A DNA stretch of 64,000 nt from Prosopocoilus inquinatus. Lineage: Eukaryota; Arthropoda; Insecta; Coleoptera; Lucanidae. Positions 31,309-41,109 of the stretch are shown in pieces. The DNA is taken from positions 26,061,946 to 26,125,945 of the forward strand of contig CM069874.1 of NCBI GenBank assembly GCA_036172665.1, written 5' to 3'. Numbering within the stretch: the stretch's first letter is position 1; every line of letters starts with the position of its first letter. The notes beneath the pieces were generated by a model. It had not been told where the DNA came from. It worked only from the letters and a program-made list of their open reading frames with translations, and searched no databases. The position numbers were made by a program, and so were the translations under genes.

Positions 31309-32529
31309 ATGAGTTTCGGTATGTTAAACATTGGTGAGCACGTTTTCACGGACGATTCTATTACAAACTGTGAAATACACAGTCATCCACCGTACGCAAA
31401 CACCACGTTAAATAAATCAGATGAAATTCGACTACCGATTCAAACGCAGGACATCTACACGTTACCATCTCAAAGTTACCTGTACATCGAAGGGAAAATA
31501 CTCGATCAGGACAACAAAATCAGCAATACTTTGAACTTTATCAATAACGGTATTGCTTTTCTGTTCGATGAAATCAGATACGAACTCGGTGGATCGGTCA
31601 TAGATCGCGCTCGAAATCCTGGCATAACGTCAACCATAAAAGGATACATTTCTTTTACGCACAACGACTGCACACGATACAACAATGCCGGCTGGAATCA
31701 TCTTGAGAATCCTACAATCACCGACTTAACGACAGGAAATTTTAGCGTTTGCGTTCCGCTGAAGATTTTGCTCGGATTTTGTGAAGATTTTAAAAAAATT
31801 TTAGTGAATGTACGACAGGAATTAGTGCTCATTCGAAGTTCTTCAGATCTTAATGCGACAATTACCACGAAGAACGGGGAAAAACCTAAAATAGAACTTT
31901 TAAAAATTCTATGGAAAATTCCTCACGTTCGAGTAGCCGACGCTGAAAAATTACAATTGCTCGGATATATCGATAAAGGAAGAGATCTCGAGATCGCATT
32001 CAGAAACTGGGAACTACACGAACTACCTCTCCTACAGCAGACGATGAGGCACACGTGGAACGTTAAAGCTAGCAGCCAATTGGAGAAACCTCGTTTCGTT
32101 ATTGTCGGTTTTCAAACTAGTAGAAAAAATGACGCTTCAAAAAATGTCAGCCAATTTGATCATTGTAACTTAACAAACATGAAACTATATTTAAATTCTG
32201 AAGTCTATCCTTATGATAATTTAAATTTAAATTTTGACAAACATCAATTTGCAATCTTGTACGAAATGTACGCTCAATTTCAACAATCCTATTATTATAA
32301 AACCGCAGGCGAACCGTGTCTTAGCTTTACGAAATTTAAAGATTTAGCACCGCTCGTTGTGATCGATTGTAGCCGACAAAACGAAACACTCAAATCCGGG
32401 ACCGTAGACATAAGATTAGAATTTGAAACTAATAAAAATATTCCCGCAAACACCTGCGCTTTTTGTCTCATTTTGCATGATAGATTAGTAAAATATAATC
32501 CACTTACAAATGCTGTAAAAATGTTTTAA
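31309..32529 (+). CDS. Major capsid protein (double jelly-roll)
   Basis: 406 aa, intact in this copy. Landmarks of the Polinton major capsid family are visible. An N-terminal VFTDDSI...IHSHPPY opens it, then an IEGKILDQ strand, NGIAFLFDEIRYELGG, and WELHELPLL in the middle. The C-terminal jelly-roll carries LNSEVYPYDNLNL, YEMYAQFQQSYY, PLVVIDCSRQNE and a final CLILHDRLVKYNP. It would form hexon-like trimers of an icosahedral shell. The ATG is directly preceded by 25 A residues, which vary in number between the two Polintons. The homologue at 50941-52156 is frameshifted. Confidence 0.95.
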   Translation: MSFGMLNIGEHVFTDDSITNCEIHSHPPYANTTLNKSDEIRLPIQTQDIYTLPSQSYLYIEGKILDQDNKISNTLNFINNGIAFLFDEIRYELGGSVIDRARNPGITSTIKGYISFTHNDCTRYNNAGWNHLENPTITDLTTGNFSVCVPLKILLGFCEDFKKILVNVRQELVLIRSSSDLNATITTKNGEKPKIELLKILWKIPHVRVADAEKLQLLGYIDKGRDLEIAFRNWELHELPLLQQTMRHTWNVKASSQLEKPRFVIVGFQTSRKNDASKNVSQFDHCNLTNMKLYLNSEVYPYDNLNLNFDKHQFAILYEMYAQFQQSYYYKTAGEPCLSFTKFKDLAPLVVIDCSRQNETLKSGTVDIRLEFETNKNIPANTCAFCLILHDRLVKYNPLTNAVKMF

Positions 32530-32585
32530 AAATTAATTATAAATAAAGTGTTGTGTAGTCATTTTATTCATTCATTCTCGAAAAG

Positions 32586-32714
32586 ATGCCCGTTCCGGTG
32601 AAGTACAAGTGCCCTAAATGTAAAGGAGAGACAGATATACCAGAACACAAATGTATATCTTGTATGATGGATCAATTACAGAAAGACCTCTACGGAAAAA
32701 AACATTGGCAGTAG
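32586..32714 (+). CDS. 42-aa zinc-ribbon-like protein
   Basis: A very small frame with two CxxC pairs, CPKC (residues 9-12) and CISC (23-26), separated by 10 residues: a minimal zinc ribbon. It sits alone between the major capsid gene and the secreted coiled-coil gene, 56 bp and 71 bp away. The same frame is kept at 50756-50884 in Polinton-2. Function unknown. Confidence 0.65.
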   Translation: MPVPVKYKCPKCKGETDIPEHKCISCMMDQLQKDLYGKKHWQ

Positions 32715-32785
32715 GAAGGGGAGAACTTATTATTTAATTTTTTACACATCTGATTCAGTATATTTTAATCATTGCACCGGGCAAG

Positions 32786-33514
32786 ATGAGAACCTTAATC
32801 GCATTACTTTTCATTACCATTACGCGCATTCAGTGCAATACCACTGACTCATGTGAATACTATAAACAAAGTTATGAAACCGCTCAAGCTGAATACGACA
32901 CACTTTATAATAGCAGTTTTATCATATATCAAGAATGTACAAAGGAGCTCGATGAATACATTCAATTACATGCCAACGAAATAGATTTAAACGATAAGTA
33001 CATTCAACAAATTGAAAATTGTGAAAAAAGGGTCACAAACTTAAGTGAAGAAGTCGTTAATACAGAAAGAATTAAACTAATTAAAGAAAATATTTTATTA
33101 GAATCATCTATGCAAGTATTAAATAAAACTTCAACAGAAAAATTACATGTCTTAGACGAAAAAATAAACATAGCATATTCTCTAATTAACGAATACAAGA
33201 AAAACGTATCACGTTTATTAAATCAAATCGATACATTGACACATGAATTGTATATGATTGGAGCGGATTCCAACAATTGTAGCAAGAAACTACATATAAC
33301 AATTGATGAACTATTGAAACAACAGGCGAATCAAAACAAAATGTATAAAAATATCAACGATTGCATTGACAGAGAAGAAGATTGTTTGGAACGAAGAAAT
33401 AAAATGGGTGTAACACTTAATACCTGTCGAAAAAATAACAGAAGATTAAGACAACAACTTAATACACAAACATCATCATCATCATCATCCACACCACAAC
33501 CGAACAAATCCTAA
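32786..33514 (+). CDS. Secreted coiled-coil glycoprotein, 242 aa
   Basis: Starts with a signal peptide (RTLIALLFITITRIQC, cleavage near residue 17). The rest is charged and helical with heptad-like spacing over about 60-160, evenly placed Cys residues and several N-glycosylation sites (NTT, NSS, NLS, NKT, NVS, NCS). It ends in a Ser run (TSSSSSSTPQPNKS). No transmembrane segment follows the signal, so it is predicted to enter the secretory pathway and be secreted. I do not recognise the family. It is the last gene of the capsid block, and its last ~16 codons lie in the terminal repeat. Identical in Polinton-2 apart from at most a few positions. A fibre or spike-like role is a guess. Confidence 0.78.
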   Translation: MRTLIALLFITITRIQCNTTDSCEYYKQSYETAQAEYDTLYNSSFIIYQECTKELDEYIQLHANEIDLNDKYIQQIENCEKRVTNLSEEVVNTERIKLIKENILLESSMQVLNKTSTEKLHVLDEKINIAYSLINEYKKNVSRLLNQIDTLTHELYMIGADSNNCSKKLHITIDELLKQQANQNKMYKNINDCIDREEDCLERRNKMGVTLNTCRKNNRRLRQQLNTQTSSSSSSTPQPNKS

Positions 33515-34312
33515 TTATTTTATTTGTAAATTATAACTAAAAGTTTTTTTTATTTGTAAAAATTGTAATATTATATTAGAACAAGTCTGAAATAAAATAT
33601 TACATTCTAACGAAGCGTCTTATCAGTTTCCTGATCCCTCGTTTGACCTAGCGTCTCTTATCGTCTTTGCGTAACCGCTCGTCTGATCCCCCCCCCCCCC
33701 TAGCGACGTTCGAACACAGATTCCTAAAAATCTACATTTTTGCATTTTTTTTTTTCAATCAGTAAGCAACCAAAAAAAAAAACCGACACAAACAAGTGTC
33801 ACCTGTGTGTGTGTGACAGGTAGCGCAAAAATTCTGTTCAAATCTGCGAAACGATACGCGTTCAAGAAATACCGCTCGTACTAGGACAGTACAAAGGTCA
33901 GCGCAACCGCGGCGAGGCTCCTCCAGCCTCCACTTCTTCTTAGGCCTCTGGTCATTGACGATGACCTTGAAAGACTTCTTCTTCTTAGGCCTCTCCAGCA
34001 TTGTCCACAAGCCCCCGACCTTGAAAGCCTCTGGTCATTGACCACTTCTTACACCCTCTGGTCATTGACGACATGCACAAGAACCAACAGGGGTTACTTC
34101 TTCACCGATAAAAACACCCCCTACAATTGGGGTTGGATTTCAACGGTGGTCTCTTCGGATGGAACATGCCATCGAAGTGTCCTAGGATCCCGCTTGCTAT
34201 ACTACTACCACCGATAAAAACACCCCCTACAATTGGGGTTGGATTTCAACGGTGGTCTCTTCGGATGGAACATGCCATCGAAGTGTCCTAGGATCCCGCT
34301 TGCTATACTACT
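33466..34312. repeat. Polinton-1 right terminal inverted repeat
   Basis: Inverted match to 16930-17661, longer because the outermost 104 bp are present twice. It includes the coding 3' end of the secreted coiled-coil gene and its AATAAA signal (near 33590). Small differences from the left repeat include homopolymer lengths and an extra ATC triplet. Confidence 0.92.
34103..34312. repeat. Duplicated Polinton terminus
   Basis: 34103-34206 and 34209-34312 are the same 104 bp, separated by 2 bp. Both copies end with the GCTATACTACT terminus. Neither the left end of Polinton-1 nor the visible end of Polinton-2 has this duplication. The target duplication lies after the outer copy. Confidence 0.93.
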
Positions 34313-34318
34313 CGCGAT

Positions 34319-34635
34319 GTTTACTGTATACGATCGAAGAAGCAAGTTCAGTAAGTTTTTTTTTTGTCATTTCATGAGCGCCAAGTAAGGGATGGATAAA
34401 GGAATTTTCTTTTAGTTATACGAATTTTTTTTTGTATTCTTTTCGTGTTGTTTGTACTGTCGGCCTACTGTGATTAAAAATTTTGCATTTATTTTGCAAA
34501 CACTTTGTATATCTACAAATATAATGATTAAACTATCTGATCCTTAGACATTTTTGATTTGTGAATTTTCTTCTTTCAATTTCTGATTGAAGCACTGTCT
34601 TGTCTGATGAAATTTTATTTATTATAAAATATATA
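34319..34635. other. Intergenic
   Basis: AT-rich flank of Polinton-1 with no recognised feature. Confidence 0.4.
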
Positions 34636-35543
34636 ATTGAAGGGGTCAGTTAAAAAAGTGGCTAAGTCCATATTTTGCATTTTTGAGATAACCAATGTCA
34701 AGTACATTAATTTACATGTTCTATCGTCTGGTAAACTCAGATAAACTCCAAGAAGTCGTTAAATTTACCAAACAGCAATAGCAACAATTTCAGTCGAATC
34801 TAATTCAGTGCAAGAAGTTGCTAAGTAGCAAGAAATGCCCAAAATTCTCGGAAATAACTACTTCTTGATGCGAATGTAGCATGAAAAGTTGTTTCTATAT
34901 CAAATTCTGTCATCCTGATTTATCAAATTTGTCTTTGTTTGTATTAAAATTTAAATTGTTATAACGTATACTCTATTTTTTAATTGTTTATAATATCAAA
35001 TGATCTAGATGAAACCTAGATCTTACACCATTAGTTTACTAAAACTAATTTTTACTTTATATTTTTAGAAAATGGTTTTTAAACAAACACAAAGCATACA
35101 TCGTGGAATATTACTTTAGTATTGCACAAAAAGTGGATGAAATTTGGACGTACTGGTATACCTGTTAATTTAAAACATGAGTTCTTTTTTGCACAAGCAA
35201 CTGAGATTTGAGATTTAAAAAGTCATATCTTATTTTTGTAAACAAAATAGAAATATTATTCTTCGTTGAAATGTTCCTATCTGTTATAAATGATCGACAT
35301 CACCGAAATTCAGTGCAAAAAGTGACTTAGTCCAAAACAATTTTGTATTGTATTTGGTCTAAGCAAATTTTCTAAATTTGAACTTTGGCTTTTTAATGTA
35401 CATCAATGTATGCGTGTAAAGAGAATCAAATACCTGGAACAATAAATAAAAATGTGGGAGTTCAATATTCAAATATTCGGTTCACAATAGCTTGAAAACA
35501 TAAAAGTGTGACTTAGCTACTTCTTGCACTGACCCCCTTCAAT
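34636..35543. mobile_element. TA-flanked MITE with internal end-repeats
   Basis: 908 bp, with inverted ends ATTGAAGGGGTCAGT and ACTGACCCCCTTCAAT. The similarity extends imperfectly to about 35 bp, and TA flanks both sides (34634-34635, 35544-35545). The subterminal word CAGTGCAAGAAGT-GCTAAGT reappears inside at about 34805 and 35317, so transposase-binding-like sites are repeated. No coding capacity. Tc1/mariner-type by the TA target only. Confidence 0.8.
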
Positions 35544-35563
35544 TACTTTTATACGGATATTGA

Positions 35564-35606
35564 AGAAGCTGTCAAACACACAGCGAAACGTCGACTTACT
35601 ACTCAA
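35564..35606 (+). other. Hammerhead-like motif, core altered
   Basis: TTGAAGA, then a stem GCTGT/ACAGC with a CAAACAC loop, then GAAA followed by CGTCGAC. The layout matches a hammerhead, but the invariant C of CTGANGA is T and stem III is poor. It is probably a decayed ribozyme from a retroelement end. Confidence 0.35.
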
Positions 35607-36060
35607 TTTTCCCAAGTTTCCGTACAAAAATAATTATAAATTTATTTTTCTTTCAGTTTTAGATAGTTTATATTTTACATCCACATTCCGCACACGGTAG
35701 AGTTACAAGCACGTTTTGAAGACATTTAGAGCCAATTGTACCAAGAAGGTTTAAACTGACGTTCAATTTAACCAGGTTCAAAGTAAATACATAACTAAAT
35801 TCGCATAGGATCTTAAGGATATACTGGGTATCACAGAAATAAGTACATTTCTTCCAAATCGACAATTTTTTTTTAAATTTTCCCCCCCCATAAATTAACG
35901 AGTCGTCTAGTATTGTTCTAATCACAGGTTCTAAGAATGGACAGTATTTTCATTTTTTTTAAGTTGCTTAGTAACGGTCGTTTATCAAATAGATGACTTT
36001 TGAAAATAATTTGCTGTCACCTTTGTCAGGCGTCTGAATTGAAATAGCTTTTCTTGTACA

Positions 36061-36420
36061 ATGCCTACATTTTCAAATTATGAATGCACTGGTACTGTAT
36101 TAATTTATGATAAAAGCCAGGGCAATGCTGCTTTAGTCCAATGCATTTACCTGAAACGGTTTCTAAATCGTCGTATTCCGAATATTCGTACATTTGTCAG
36201 AGTGGTGCAGCAACTCCGAGAACACGGATCCTTAGACTGCTGCTTACGATCGTGGTCGATAATCAGATGACAACGTCCAGACGTTGCAGACATTGACGAG
36301 GCTATTTTGAATAGCGTTAAATCCAGAGTTAAATTTCGACCCGGATGCATTTACAGTATACGACAGACTTTTGACATTAGGTGCTTTCTTTTGCTCACAA
36401 AATCGTGATCCAAACGTATT
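36061..36420 (+). pseudogene. DUF4817 N-terminal transposase fragment
   Basis: A 69-codon frame starting at 36061 reads TFSNYECTG, LIYDKSQGNAA and RFLNRRIPNIRTFVRVVQQL. This is the helix-turn-helix DUF4817 region found at the start of many insect mariner-like transposases. The next stretch (36271-36380) continues the protein in a shifted frame. It is interrupted at about 36434 by a ribozyme-bearing insertion. This is a fragment only, and is the N-terminal counterpart of the family seen at 10090-10930. Confidence 0.78.
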
Positions 36421-36443
36421 TCGATTCAAAAACACATTCTTTT

Positions 36444-36646
36444 AAAAAAAATTTGTGCAAATCATTTTTGATTGCAGTGAAAACCTCGAGCAGCCTCTGG
36501 ACAGCTGTTTCAGCCCTGCTTGGGGCTTCTTCAGCAGAGACGTAGCTCCACATTCCCACTGCAAACAAAAACGACTTGTCCAATTTATTCGCAATTGCGA
36601 TGTAAGAGTGTCAGGTCAAAAAGCGATCGATATTTGATCTGTTCAG
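36444..36646 (-). mobile_element. Retrozyme-like insertion with hammerhead
   Basis: 203 bp bounded by the 10-bp direct repeat ACATTCTTTT (36434-36443, 36647-36656), a target duplication. Its sequence, on minus, is a shortened relative of the 309-bp unit at 40711-41019. It shares the blocks TTACATCGCAATTGCGAATA and GACAAGTCGTTTTTGTTTGC and the hammerhead. No protein is encoded, so it is non-autonomous; Penelope-type machinery is the likely helper. Confidence 0.8.
36487..36548 (-). ncRNA. Hammerhead ribozyme (type I), canonical GUC site
   Basis: On minus: stem I strand GAGC-TAC-GTCTCTG, core CTGAAGA, stem II AGCCC/GGGCT with a CAAGCA loop, then GAAA. A palindromic stem III CAGCTG and T-C at the cleavage position follow, then the returning stem I CAGAGGC and GCTC. 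All invariant bases are present. Stem I pairs over 7 bp (one G-T wobble) plus an outer 4 bp across an internal loop, the loop architecture seen in fast natural hammerheads. Confidence 0.9.
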
Positions 36647-36656
36647 ACATTCTTTT

Positions 36657-37064
36657 TTTGAATTTCTCTATTCTTATTTCTTGTTTGGATTGAATTATGG
36701 TTATTTACAAGTGAGCTGTCAATCAAAAAATAAAGTCAGGTTTTTTGTTGCAACAACTACGAAATTCAGGTCCAAACTATTCGAAACACGATTCAAACTT
36801 TTAAGCGAAAGAAAGCACCTATTGCGTCAGGTTTGTTCACGTCTTCGTTACTAGGCAACAGTCACAGCAGAGCAATATTGTATAATCTCCAGTGGCGGAC
36901 AGTGATATTTTTAGCAAATTTTTAAGTAATTTTAACTCGATGACTAGAACGTTCAGAAAAATAATTATTTAAAAAACTCTTGACGAGTTATAAAATTAAT
37001 GTTTTTACTTCATGCATTCATAAATAAAGTTTGATGATGATTTTGTTCACTTTGAACCTGATTT
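36657..37064. other. Intergenic
   Basis: Nothing recognised apart from AT-rich sequence leading into the LINE fragment. Confidence 0.4.
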
Positions 37065-38570
37065 AGTTGAACATTGGTTTAAACCCCCTTGGCTGGTTGA
37101 ACAAGTCCAACCGTAGGTATATGCATTGTGATTGTCTTTACCATGTTGTTACTTTGGAGAAAGCTGCTAGTTATCTGTTTAATAAGTTCAAGTTCAGAGG
37201 TGACGTTCATCATCTTAATATTCGGTTTAAAGGAAATCGTTTATTTTTAATATCGCAAGAATATACAGGGAAGGGCAAAAGTATGGAACCGGCTTAATAT
37301 TTCGGAAACCGTTTGACATATCTACTTGAAATTTGGTGTATGCTTTAGAGTCAATAAAAACTGCATTACTAATTTCTTTCAATTATTTATTTGCTCTTGT
37401 GTTTGAGATACAATGCCAACTTGACTTTTTTAAGTGGCAACTGGTTAATGTTTTTCTTTTATTTAATAAATCGTTTAATTTTTTATACAACCATATAAAT
37501 TTGTTTAACTATTACTACAGAAAATTTTGGAAAAAATAGCGTTTGAATGACAAAGTTGTGAACATGGTTTAGGACATAAATACCAGTTTAGATGAAAAAA
37601 AAATAGAAGCCACAAGATTATGGACTGTTTTTAAGATAGAAATAAAGAAGACTTTAATAAATGTTGCTTAGAAACATGAAAACAAATATGGGGAAGTGCA
37701 AAAAAAAACGGAACCGGTTTAATATTTCGAAAACCGTTTGACGGATTTGTTTGAAATTTGATATATGATTTAGAGTCAATAAGACCTTCATTACCAATTT
37801 GTTTCAATTGTTTATCTGCTTTTGTTTTTAAGATTCAATGCCAACTTGATTCTTTTTAAAGAACTAACTGCTGATTTTCTCCCTCTATTTAATAGTTCGT
37901 TTGATTTTCTAAACGACCACATAAAAATATTCATCTATTACATAAGAAAATTTTCGAGAAAATAACGTTTGAATGAAAAAAATAAAAAAAAATGGTTTAT
38001 TGGTTGATATTCGACAAGAATACTAGCAGGCTACAAGATTATGGGCTGTTTTTAAGATAGAATTAAAGAAAATTTTAATAAAAATTGCTTTAAAAACATG
38101 AAAACAAACATCGAATATCAACGTAAATTTTCTTATGCAATAGATAAATATTTTTATGTGATCATTTAGAGAATTAAACGTACAATTAAATAAATGAAAA
38201 AATCAGCAGTTTATACTTTAAAAAAATCAAGTAAGTGCTGGATCTCAGAAACAAGAGCAGATATATACAATTTAAACAAATTGATAATACAGGTCTTATT
38301 GACTATAAATTACCAACTAAATAAATTTTTGTTAAATTACCAACTAAATTTCAAACAGATACGTCAAACAGTATTCGAAATATTAAGCCGGTTCCATACT
38401 TTTGCCCTTCCCTGTATAATAATTTACCGAATACTTTAAAAGTGCCGTCAAAAAATTCTTTCAAGTATACATTCAAAAGAAAATTACTTCGAGAGCATAT
38501 TCCCTTCTTTCATCTTAGAAGTCTGATTTCTGCAGACAAAATTTTTAATTTAATCATTGCTATAAATTAA
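37065..38570 (+). pseudogene. LINE ORF2 C-terminal fragment, split by a MITE
   Basis: 37065-37265 encodes PLGWLNKSNRRYMHCDCLYH, then KAASYLFNKFKFRGDVH and RFKGN. After the 1.15-kb MITE (37266-38414) the frame resumes as YNNLPNTLKVPSKNSFKYTF and KRKLLREHI. The order, a W-x-x-x-xRR block then a NLP-SFKYxLKR block, is that of the C-terminus of non-LTR retrotransposon reverse transcriptases. The rest of the LINE is absent. Confidence 0.75.
37266..38414. mobile_element. TA-flanked MITE in the LINE fragment
   Basis: 1,149 bp; the ends are inverted repeats of about 60 bp starting CAGGGAAGGGCAAAAGTATG, with TA at both flanks (37264-37265, 38415-38416). An internal partial repeat with a period near 421-426 bp is visible (e.g. 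GATTATGGACTGTTTTTAAG near 37616 and 38037). No transposase. Confidence 0.88.
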
Positions 38571-40700
38571 CAAAAACAGAGACAAATTTTAATTTTAAAA
38601 CGAAAACAGAGACTCCTAAATTTTAATCTTTGCACTTTTATTGATTTTCCTTTTGCACATAAAAGCCGCCTTCAATGAGTTTTAACTGCTTTCGTTTCAG
38701 TATTGACTTTTATTATTGTCCTTAATGTTTATTATCGCACTTAGGTTCAACGGCGGATTGAAGCATTTTTAAAATTAAATTTGGGTTTCAATTAGTTGTT
38801 TTTTTCATATCACTATACTGCGTAGATCGAATGTTGTTCAGGTCTTTGTATGCTTTCATGGGAGTAATCTTCTTTTCGGCCTGTAAAATATTCCTTCTTC
38901 TCTTGAACAATTGTGGGAATTGAATGTGCAAACGTGCTGCCTAACGAAACAAAGTATTCTCTTGAAATTTTTTACTTGTCAAAGTTATATACTCTATTTT
39001 TTTTGATCGGCGGAAATTTACAGATTGTTTTAACGTGTTACACAACTAGCAGACGACAAAGAGTTTCAAAGTTGATCCAAATCGTTAGTAACTAGTTGCT
39101 GTTTTAATAAAATAAGCAAAAGAACACAAAAAACTGACTAATAGGAGAGCCGCATTCTTTTATAACTTCGTTTTTTCCGCCTATCCAAAAAAAACTAGAC
39201 TATAGAATTGTTTTTTTTATTAGTTAAATATCTCGCCTTTATTCAGATCACTTCGCCGTTAGATAAAACTGTTTTCTATGCCTGGTCCATCGTTTCACCT
39301 TTTTTTCCATTCCAGAATAACGGTTGTATCTAGGTTGATAACAGGTTGTAAACTCCCAGAAATCTATTGGATTTCGTTTAAAAATCATCTGCAAATTATC
39401 AATCAAATATCATACCAGTTATCAGTTACGGCTTATTATTCGATGTACATTTTATCCGTGAAGTTGGGACCTAAAATAAGGGCTTATTAATTTATATTTA
39501 TGTAGCAATTAGTAATTAAATAGTAAGTACTTATGATCGAGAGATAATAATTTGTAAGATCGTTGCTTTAAAAAAATTAATGTAATTATTTGGTGCTCCC
39601 AGGGCGTTCCCAACCATTTTAATCATTACATATTTTCATTACCAGTAGTTCGAAACTCATTTTTAAGTGTTTGTAATAAGGTAGCTGCATTTTGTAACTC
39701 GATCATTGGTGTTATATTAGAAAACTAATTTTGGGCCAACATCACCCCTTCTTGGTAAATTTTTTTTTCGTCCATAATTAGTTAAGACTTTAGTAAGTAT
39801 TTGTAAGTAAAGAGTCATAATTTGTAACTAATTTTTATAATAAAACACTAAATTAATATTAAGTATTAAGGCAATTTTTATTGGAAACTAAGGAAAAAAA
39901 AAACAGTAATAAGAAAAAATAAATTAAAAAAAAGTGTATTAGTGTGTTAATTTTTAAAGAATTTAAATAAATATGGATTTTAAATTGACAAACATTTACC
40001 TTGCTTAATGAATCTACAAATTATAAAATGTATCACTTAAATATATATGTTTTTAAACAGAATTTGGTGACTTTTATGGAAAGCTTTTTTAATAGTATTA
40101 GATGTACAAGGTAGAATTTTAATATTTTCTAATTTAAACTTCTTCTTAGATTTCTCAATCCAAAATACATTTTGCTTTTTAAATTTGAAAATATAATATT
40201 TAAATTATACAGGTTTGGTAGTTTTTCAAACTGTGTTTAAATAAGTTGTGCGATTTTTTATTACTATTCACATAAAATTTGTTTTGTGCAAGAGTAGTCT
40301 TTTTCCACTGGAGATTTGGCGAAGGTATTCCTCTGATTCATACCGACCAAAGACACTATGAAGTGTTTTTAACTTGCGCTTCTGGGTGTACTGAAGATGG
40401 CAGCTTCGCTGTCTAAGTACATAAATTCATTAGGGTGAAAGATTAAGTCTAAAATCACAGTTGTGCAGAATTAATTCAGCTTTCCAATGACACCATTAAA
40501 GCCGTAGATTATTTTGAGACATTTGTTACTAAATTTAATTTTAATGGTTAAGCCTGTTTATTTCGCCCTCTTGCATTTCTCTGGGTCACTTTGACTATAT
40601 TTTTTTCTCGCGAAGCTGTAGACATTACTGTGTGCTACATATCGCCAGTCGCCGACCTTATTGAGACACCCGGTATATTCCACGAAACTTATACATTATG
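38571..40700. other. Intergenic, nothing firm
   Basis: A long AT-rich stretch without recognisable coding motifs, RNA genes or clear transposon ends. Frames near 38913 and 39278 have no family resemblance. Confidence 0.45.
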
Positions 40701-40860
40701 TTATAAAGTTATTAGGAGCAAATCCGCTTCAATTTGTCTATCCTACTGCAATGTCAGGTCAAGAAGCGATAGTAAGATGTCGCTGTTTTATCTATTCATC
40801 ACTCTTACATCGCAATTGCGAATAAATTGGACAAGTCGTTTTTGTTTGCAGTGAGAATGT

Positions 40861-40923
40861 CGAGCTACGTCTCTGCTGACGAAGCCCCAAGCAGGGCTGA
40901 AACAGCTGTACAGAGGCTGCTCG
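40861..40923 (+). ncRNA. Hammerhead ribozyme, unit 1
   Basis: CTGACGA core, stem II AGCCC/GGGCT, GAAA, palindromic stem III CAGCTG and cleavage after T-A (40909-40910). Stem I is GTCTCTG with CAGAGGC, plus an outer CGAGC/GCTCG across an internal loop. All invariant positions are kept; the cleavage triplet is GUA rather than GUC, which is allowed. Confidence 0.9.
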
Positions 40924-41109
40924 AGGTTTTCACTGCAATCAAAAACGATTTGCACAAAATTTTTCTAAATCTTTCATTATGCTTTGACAGCAAGCATGGC
41001 CGCCCTGCATGGGGGATTTATTAGGAGCAAATCCGCTTCAATTTGTCTATCCTACTGAAATGTCAGGTCAAAAAGCGATAGTAAGATGTCGCTGTTTTAT
41101 CTATTCATC

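Larger units (their letters stand above)
16930..34312. mobile_element. Polinton/Maverick element 1 (complete)
   Basis: A 17,383-bp element. Its ends are inverted repeats starting AGTAGTATAGC and finishing GCTATACTACT, matching the AG...CT termini usual for Polintons. A perfect 6-bp target duplication CGCGAT lies at 16924-16929 and 34313-34318, the size left by Polinton integrases. It encodes protein-primed PolB, RVE integrase, A32-like ATPase, adenain-like protease, minor and major capsid proteins, a PLA2-domain protein, dUTPase and several smaller proteins. Integrase carries a 1-nt deletion. The capsid set implies descent from an adintovirus-like virus able to form virions. Confidence 0.97.

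Noticed and set aside
36395..36583. Similar 60-65 codon frames at the hammerhead repeats (also 40827-41024)
   Set aside because: The shared peptide arises because the repeat itself is duplicated. The region is explained by ribozyme structure, and the frames are not kept in unit 2.
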